Positions 56,657 to 64,000 of a DNA stretch of 64,000 nucleotides are shown here, one piece after another. Source of the stretch: Micromussa lordhowensis (Eukaryota > Cnidaria > Anthozoa > Scleractinia > Lobophylliidae); the NCBI GenBank assembly GCA_964020085.1, contig OZ026601.1, positions 10,035,261 to 10,099,260 of the forward strand. The letters are read 5' to 3'. The stretch's first letter is position 1. Every line of letters begins with the position of its first letter. The translations under genes were made by a program, and so were the position numbers. The notes below the pieces were generated by a model. The model was not told the origin of the DNA. It searched no databases and saw only the letters and a list, made by a program, of their open reading frames with translations.

Positions 56657-58509
56657 GCAAATGACTGAGGCGGTCCTACACATCTCTTCACGAAGGAAAA
56701 AAACTTGACATGTGGCAGTTAGCCGCACCAGCAATCGAATTAACAAGCACGATAATTTAAGTTTAGAAAACACACAACTCCAAGACTCTACCAAACGCGT
56801 TTTTAATGCTTGTACCTAAGTTTTTTTTATAAACCAATTGTTTTATATTTACAGACTTTGTCATTTATATCTCGGGTGACAATATTATATACAAGATGCA
56901 TTTTTTTGTAAAATTTTAACGGTATTTTCTTACGTATAAAATAAATATTACGTATTTTATATTAATCGAATATTTGGATTGAACGTGCTTGGAGTATACT
57001 GAAACAGTAACAAAAACGTTTTGGTTCTCTGACATTTCACGCGTACGTCACACAACTGCAGATTGCGCGACAAGTCGAGAATCAACTCATCGGTGAATTC
57101 ACCATTAGTGTTAAGAGATTTGTCCCTTTGAAATACGACAACAAAGATAGAAATGAGTTAATACAGTTCATTTGATGACGCATAACTCGATAGAAGCTTC
57201 TAGAGTCCAATGTCAACATTTTTTTCAAGGAATTCCTCCAATTAACAAGAATTTTATATATTATTTTTAGTAGTACTCTGTACAGTTCCTTTAGAAAAAA
57301 ACAAAACAAAATTAGACACACGCGGGAATGAAACAAAAGACTTCCAAAGTTAGTTTATTGTTTGAGAGGTGAATCGATATGTGGTGTTTTCTTTCAGACG
57401 ATAAGAAAAATTAGAAAATTCTTTTGTCTCGAATAACTGACAGTTTCGCAGAGTAGTGAATTAAGTACGCAATATCGTTAACCTTTGTTCACGCTCTCTT
57501 CCAAAACCGTCAGTCACGGGGCATAACTTTTCGTTTCTTTTAAGGTAATAATAAAAAATCTAGGTCTTGAGTATTTACTAAGATTAAAAAAATATATAGT
57601 CGTGAAACTTGGTTCCTTTTGGTTACGTTAAGTTTAGTTGACGAATTTCACTCGCCTCCGCAACATTTAAAACGGCCACGGGAGGCGACTGAAATTCGCG
57701 TTATGATGCAAACAATAGGCCAACTGACAATCCCAAATTTCCTTGTGATTGACTACTTTTACACTTTTGTAAAGCGCAGTAAACTTCGCAAACGTCTTTC
57801 CTATTTTCACGCAACTCTCCTCTCTCCCCTACACTGTAGGATAAGCGTTGCACGACGACCCACAGAACGAATGCGAAGAACACCCACTAGTCCATACCAG
57901 TCACTGAAGTGAACGAACCGCACCGGTTTGACCAGTTTTTTGCCCACTTTCTATTGGCTTTTTAAACGTCACAGCCTTTACAGCAAACCACGACGACAAA
58001 GGCGACGAGAACGACTCCAAAGAAAAGATTTAATGAGCAGAACAATAGCTGTGCACGTGCGTTAAATATCTTTGTACATTTCTTTGCCGTCCTCTACAAA
58101 ACAAGAACGTGAAATGACCAAGTTCTGCGTAGTCTGAGAAACGCGAACGACGACGGCTAATTTTCGTATTTCCATTTGGTGTTGAACGCTGCACATTGCA
58201 TATTTAGCCTGAGCACGTTTCTAGAGCCATTGGCGTTACGGAACTGATCTAGCCAAAATAGAATAGATCGCTGGTAAAATAGAGATTCATTTTTGACTAG
58301 GCGTCGTCGTGGTCTTTGCTTAAGCTCGCTAATATTTAATATTGAGTGATAGCGGTACGGTACGGTTCACTGCAGAGTATGCACTGAAACAACCACGTCC
58401 GCCGCCTATCGTGTCTGACAATTTTATCTCCAAAAATACAATAATTTATCTCTACATTCATAATTTCATCCCGCGGACATAAAAATACTACTCTGGGGAA
58501 CATTAAGTG
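56657..58509. other. Convergent intergenic region between the coiled-coil gene and RECK
   Basis: It contains the coiled-coil gene's poly(A) signal (56,940-56,945) and a 70-bp inverted pair at about 57,641-57,700 (AATTTCACTCGCCTCCG mirrored). A copy of the 27.9 kb MITE family lies at about 57,995-58,165. The RECK 3' UTR must lie at the right end. No other gene is seen. Confidence 0.5.
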
Positions 58510-61500
58510 TTAACTTCTACCTGTTCGAAGCATAACTGGTAACATTATGATAGGAAGTAATGTAGCGACGAGCGCATTGTTCACCCTACTCCCTTTGCTG
58601 TGACGAGGGCCGGTTACCGGTTTGTCCGGTTTACTTGATAATGAGGGCACACGTGACCGTGCTCCCTTGAGTGCTGACAGCACTATGTCTGATGTAAACG
58701 ATGGAGTTGCTGTGTTTATAAACGCCTCAATCTTTTGAGCTTCACGATTACAAGCTTCCACCTATGGAGACCGAACAAAAGATGCCTAGTGTTAAGAATA
58801 GGTCCGCGTTGCGTACACGTGTGGGCCTTAAAATCCCTGAAACTGACATGGCGAATTAGTTGTCATAACTACGCTGAATGTGAAATGATATCACTTTGAA
58901 CAGTAACCTGTGGACCCACCCCACCCCATTTCCCCCTCGGCCACTTCACTCTCAGCCAGATCCTTCTCGGCCCTTCCAATCACGGCCCGAGCAGTAGTAA
59001 GTTGATATCGTCTACCTGATTTTCACTTTCACCTCAACAAATACAAAAACATATATTTGTCGACTTGAAGAAGGAAGATATATTTAACCACTGGATGAAA
59101 TAAACCAAACCTGCTTTTTACCTTGACAGAGAAGAAAGGAAAGACACATTGAAACTAATAACTTCAAAAGAATTAAACGCTGCCAATCGTGCGACTGAAA
59201 AAAGCTAATTGGATGAAAATTAAAGTACAAAAAACACGGCTTATCATACCTGAAGTTTTGTCGGCTTTTGTGTGACAGCCATCACCAACACAACTACGTC
59301 GCGTTCGAGGCTGTGGTAACCGAACAGATCACACTCGGTCTGAAGGAACATAATAATAATAATATTTAATTAAACTCAACTGTACTGATATAAGTTACCT
59401 TTAGTAATCATTTATTTCTTTATCGGGAGCGACACGAACCAAGAGACCACTTGAGAGTGCTGGAGGCTTTTCTTCTACCCTCGCAATCGATCTAAACCTA
59501 CGCGTGGAAGCGATTCTTACGCGGCACCTACGCGCATATGAATAAACTAACCTCTGGTACTCAGGGTTAGTCTAAATACCATCGCCCACGATTGACTGGG
59601 TTTGCGGTTATCGATATAAACGTTACTAAGCAACAAGACTTATGCTTACAGTGGAGATGTGCCGCCGTAGAACCCGGAATACTTCCTCCAGTGTGACAGA
59701 CTCGTGCCTACTGAAGCCTTCTCGGTTTCTTTCCAGCTGTTTCAGAATGTACAAAATTCGAACTTCCGCGGCTGTAAGACAAACAAAACCATTACTCAGT
59801 TGCGAAGCTGTTGTTTATATAAGGCAAAAGAACGAGATGAGTCGAGAATAGAATGAAATTGGTTAACCCGCTCGCCTCGTCACGAGACACCGCAACCAAA
59901 ACAACCGCTGTAAGTGCGACTTGTTACGATGCTAATACACGTACATTTTGTTACAGAACAGTTACGATCATGCACAGTTTTGCTTACCGCAGTGTGGGCA
60001 GCAAGCCCCTGGTGGAATAATTCCTTTGCAGTGAGGCGGTTTCAGCGCTGGACACGTGACATTCTCACACATTTGCTCATCGTCTGGAAAAAAATAAAAT
60101 TTACTTACTTCTGCCCAGCCAGCAATAAAATTATCCCGAGTAGCCTGTTTGTCCTACTTCGCGCATTTCCGATGATTCACACTATTTCATGCTAATGATT
60201 CCTTCGTTCGATGAATGTTACAAGAGAATTGTACGAGACCTTAGGAATTGACAAGATGAGCTACGAGGCACTTTGGAACTATACCAAGATAAAACATAGC
60301 ATTTCTGCGACCAGGTTGACGTGTTGGTTTCACAAACCTGTTCGGATTTCTATAGTTAGGTTACTAACGACTGTTATCTATGATTTATTTTCTCAGCTTA
60401 CGACGGTTTCTCGCACTCCGAGAATCCGGAGAAGAAAAAGAGAACATATTTTCAGGAGATCGAAGTATTCATTCTCCTTTATTGGTAATTTCAATTAATT
60501 TTCTTTATGTCATAGTGCTGGAAGCAGCAGTCTGTCGTTGTCTGAACAAATCTGGAAATTTTCAAACAGTATGATCGCACATGTCCTGTTGTCAGTTCTG
60601 GGAATCTTTATTCTTAACACATGGCTGATTGAAAATGTATCAGCACAATGAGGAAAAATGCGATCTTTATCATCCTCATTCTCAATGGACGAGGGCTTGA
60701 TCAGTGACAGTGGCTTCCTTTCAAGTCTATGTAACAATAAAAAGAGCTGAATGACAGCTGTCACTCACCATCTCCATCTCCAACAGCTTTGCACTGGCCT
60801 TGATAATCAACGATGACTCTCGCTGAATGAGCTGCGCATGTGCTGGAGTATGTTTCCCCATTTACCCCGCACACGGGTGGAGAAGGTGGTTTGCATTCAT
60901 CCTGTGAAACAAAAATCAAATGACATTTAGTATCTCGAAACGACACGAAACGCATCCCTTTAACTTTGCGCGCACTTTAAAAAAACAGAATAGTTCCTGT
61001 AACGCGAAAAGAATGCAAAACAATCAATTTGAACGCTTTCAAAATCTCTGACAACGAACTGAGTAAGGTTTAGCATAAAGGCTCTACTCTGTTTCCTAAC
61101 TTTGATAAACGGCCATCTCTCTTCAGGCGCTAATTTCTTAACACTAAAACACTAGACAGCATATTGCAAGTCTCCAAGTTTCTTTTTCCCTGCGCTTCTC
61201 AAATCTTTTGCGAAGGTGGCAAGGATTCCGAACGAAACTTCGAACTTGGAAAGGCTCTTAACAACAGTGACAAAACCTTGCGTCCCTTGTTACATTTAGG
61301 GATCGCAGTTCATGGGCGATCACTACATCACCTCAGCTCGCTTAACTAACCTTACAGAAACCTCTGTACGCCAGGCTCTTGCGGTTGAACTGCAAAGAGC
61401 AGAGGTTTGGGTGCTGATTGTTGTCCGAGTCGCAGACTGGGTCCAACTGAAGATCGCTGCAGTATTTTCCTTCTGAGACTGTGAATACAGAGACAAATCA

Positions 61501-63866
61501 ATTGAGAAATCTCCCTTGCAACAACTAAAATGATACTATTTTTTTAAGATAACCGGCTGCTTCCTTACCACAGTAATACTGGTTACAGGGATCATTAATT
61601 GAGAGACAGGTCTTCCGTTCAACAATACACCTGGAAGAAAAATGGTTACAGAAAAGAGTTAAAATGAATGAAGTCGGCGCGACCCTGTTATCGCTCATGT
61701 ACATTAGCATCATGGTTCTCTTTATTCTAACTTAAGCAGAGGGATCCCTCTTTTTATCCACGTTAAAAACATTTGTTCCTTTATTCGTTCTTTCATTCAT
61801 TCATTCGGCTTTTTCGGGATGCCAAATGTGGCCTTCAATCCTTTACAAGACCGTCAATCTGAGCTGGAAGTTAAAGCGAAGCGTGCCGATCATCTCTATA
61901 GTAACGCACGAGAAAAACTCGCTAATCGACGCAACGTGAACATTTTGATTTAACTCTTTATCCATCTCAATTTTTCACAATTTTCGCCATTCCCGACTGG
62001 TTTTTGCTACGGATAACCTCTCTCTAAATTTTCTAAGTGGCATAAAAGGAAGGCATCGTAAAATCTTCGCAACAAAATTGTAACTGTACGATAAATGTAT
62101 AAAACCTAGCCGCAATTCCAAGTTCGTTTGGGTGCAAACTTATCTCTTTTCAAGTGTCAAAAGTGGTTTTCTTCCACGGTTGTCTCACAGCAGACAACAG
62201 GAGCACAACAAGCTGACATCTAATGTTGTGTGTTGAATACACTCACTTTTCATCAGCTGCACAGGGATTTGGTTGACAAGGATCAATGGAAGCACAATTT
62301 CCCTTCTTCAGCTTAGACCAGGTTAGTCCAATACACCTGTTGATGAACACAACACACACGGTTTAACGTGACACTTCACCTGTGCCAAGTATTTGACTTT
62401 AGAGGAAGGGGAGTGATAAAAAAAGAACAAAAACAATTCATCACCAAGACAAATCACTCCCCCCTGCACGCCCCCATCAAAAGTCAAATGGTCCACCCCT
62501 AAAATCCGTGCACTTCAACGCTGGAAGTTCCAAACCTCGTCTACGTTATTTAAGGCACGCTTTGTTCCTTAACCAATCACAACAAATCCTGTGGTCGTTT
62601 TAGCCAATCAGGAGCCAAACAAGTTTTCATTCAGCTCTTCCCGCGTGTACCGGTTACGTCTTTTCCCGCGCTTTCACCGGTGACTTCTTATCCCGCGCGC
62701 GCTTTCCTTCGCGCGTGTACCAGTTATGGGTTTCCCGCGCTTTCCACCTTGCCACTTGCCATACATTTCAGCTCCTTTCGAGTTCAGATTAGTTAGTCAT
62801 GACTGCTTACGTGTGCACTTAGTCTTGCAGACCAACAATAGCTAGAGAACTAATCTTGAATTATAGTTCCTTACCGAGCCACACAAGGGTTAGGGTAGGT
62901 CTTGGCGTCACTGCCACACACTGGATGGTAAACATTTTCACAGGCGCAGGGCAGCGTTGAGATCACATCTGTATCCATCGATTCATTGTCTGGTGTCTGA
63001 TTACGCTTGGGTCGGCCTACCACAAGCAAGCAAAATACGACTGAGTTAGTTCGGATTGCAAACAGAAATTGGTATCACTAAAAAATAAAAGGGGAAATCG
63101 AATAACTTGATGGCCCAAGAGACTCTCTAGCATCATTGGCACAAAATCCGGGTGTATTTCCGACTCGTTCGACATTCGTCAACACAGAACAGCGATGTTC
63201 CAACACTAGCGGCAAATATTGCATGGGGTTCAATGTGAGTTGACATTCAAGGGACAAACAGAAATTCCAGTGTAAGAGCTCTGTACTTACTCGCATTGTA
63301 TTCCGGTGAAAACACGGACTCGGGACAATGCTTCTTTGTGCAAATAAGTTCCCCCGAAAAACACGTGCACATGTTGCAGCCGTCCATAAACAGTTCGCCA
63401 TCATCTGCAGAAAAGAAGTAAACATGAATTAAGCAAAGAACTGACAGTTGAATGAGACTGTGTCTGTGTGGAGAACATGGTACTTTTAAGCCGCCTACAA
63501 CTAGGGTTTACCGAGTTTTGTAAGTGACAAGTAGAATGCGCTCTAACCAATCGAAGAGAAGATTTTTGGGTCCACGCGTCCACTGGTCGCGCGTTTGCCC
63601 GCATTTGGCATCAGTTGTATGTAGTTGCTTTCTAGTGGTTTCTAACATTATTTGACTTCAGTGAGTGACCCGAAAACGTTGTTGTTTTTGTTACGGTCAC
63701 TTGAGAACAGTTCCATCCGAATATTTTTTAACTTACTTTTGGTTTTGTCCCTCAGACTGCACGGCTTTCGTTGAACACAGTCCAGGTTTACACAGTTGCT
63801 GAGTCTGGACGTACCATCGCAATGGCAGATCCTGAAGCAGCCTTCCCTTCCAGTTGCAACTGGCAC
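58510..63866 (-). CDS. RECK: RECK (Kazal-motif GPI-anchored protease regulator), 3' part, 11 exons
   Basis: Cell-surface inhibitor of matrix metalloproteinases and ADAMs and, in vertebrates, a Wnt7 co-receptor. Exons (high-low): 63866-63737, 63404-63291, 63016-62875, 62336-62247, 61630-61569, 61478-61351, 60901-60769, 60083-59988, 59771-59650, 59339-59250, 58761-58510; all junctions keep phase, giving 452 residues to the stop. Order: Cys-rich modules (GREGCFRICHCDGTS; FMDGCNMCTCFSGELICTKK); first Kazal (VCGSDAKTYPNPCVAR); a degenerate Kazal (DPVCDSDNNQHPNLC); third Kazal (VCGVNGETYSSTCAAHSARV); a VWC-like module (KGIIPPGACCPHC); a conserved domain (RILYILKQLERNREG; ECDLFGYHSLERDVVVLVMA); and a hydrophobic GPI-signal tail (NNALVATLLPIIMLPVML). 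The 5' exons lie beyond the window. Confidence 0.9.
62565..62760. repeat. CCAAT/CCCGCG-rich repeat in a RECK intron
   Basis: Two CCAATCA boxes and repeated TTCCCGCG / GTGTACCGGTTA words resemble the CCAAT-rich family at 9.8, 14.2 and 25.1 kb. A shorter similar stretch is at 63,540-63,602. Confidence 0.45.
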
Positions 63867-64000
63867 CTGCCATGAAGAACCAAAGCACATGACTCTAAAA
63901 AACTGCAACACATTCCTGGATCATGTAAACCCAACATTGATTACTGGACCGAGTTTTTTAACACAGTACTTGGCAAATGATTGCCAAAAGGGAAGATGGC

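Overview
This is an intron-rich, repeat-rich animal genome window. The host genes read as anthozoan (most likely a stony coral): they have many short exons with GT-AG introns, and the repeats include tRNA-derived SINEs, foldback elements and Penelope-like, CR1/L2-like and Polinton-like elements. The species cannot be named from sequence alone.

1-9,820 is a decayed Maverick/Polinton (adintovirus-like) DNA element. It holds a broken retroviral-type integrase (8,790-9,817), a GRF-type zinc-finger gene, several unrecognised small genes, convergent poly(A)/hairpin 3' ends and divergent TATA/CCAAT promoters. A 2.6 kb block is present twice (489-3,093 and 5,934-8,543; about 14 substitutions and one 2-base indel between copies). 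Between the copies lies a Penelope-like retroelement bounded by 152-bp inverted repeats. 9,818-14,738 is a duplicated STARD3 gene fragment broken by a CR1/L2-like LINE, which is itself broken by a PIF/Harbinger-type MITE. 15,244-19,856 is a 4.6 kb element with inverted-repeat arms of more than 1 kb, TTAA flanks and a small internal gene. 19,861-23,400 is intergenic with foldback repeats.

Four host genes follow. STARD3 (MLN64-like, minus strand, 15 coding exons, 41,935 to 23,404) encodes a late-endosomal sterol-transfer protein with MENTAL and START regions. Head-to-head with it, across a 157-bp shared promoter interval, is a 12-exon plus-strand gene (42,093-56,656). It encodes a coiled-coil protein of about 425 residues with a probable tandem RWD-like C-terminus; I propose it as a kinetochore (ZWINT-like) candidate. 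A single-exon RING-coiled-coil-NHL ubiquitin ligase gene (50,023 to 48,326, minus) sits antisense inside intron 6 of that gene. At the right edge is the 3' half of RECK (minus, 63,866 to 58,510): Kazal modules, a VWC-like module and a GPI-anchor tail.

Introns are packed with SINEs, LINE 3' ends, MITEs and long near-perfect hairpins. Exons were placed by hand from splice signals, phase and family similarity. Every host exon junction is phase-consistent except one in STARD3 (exon 7/8).
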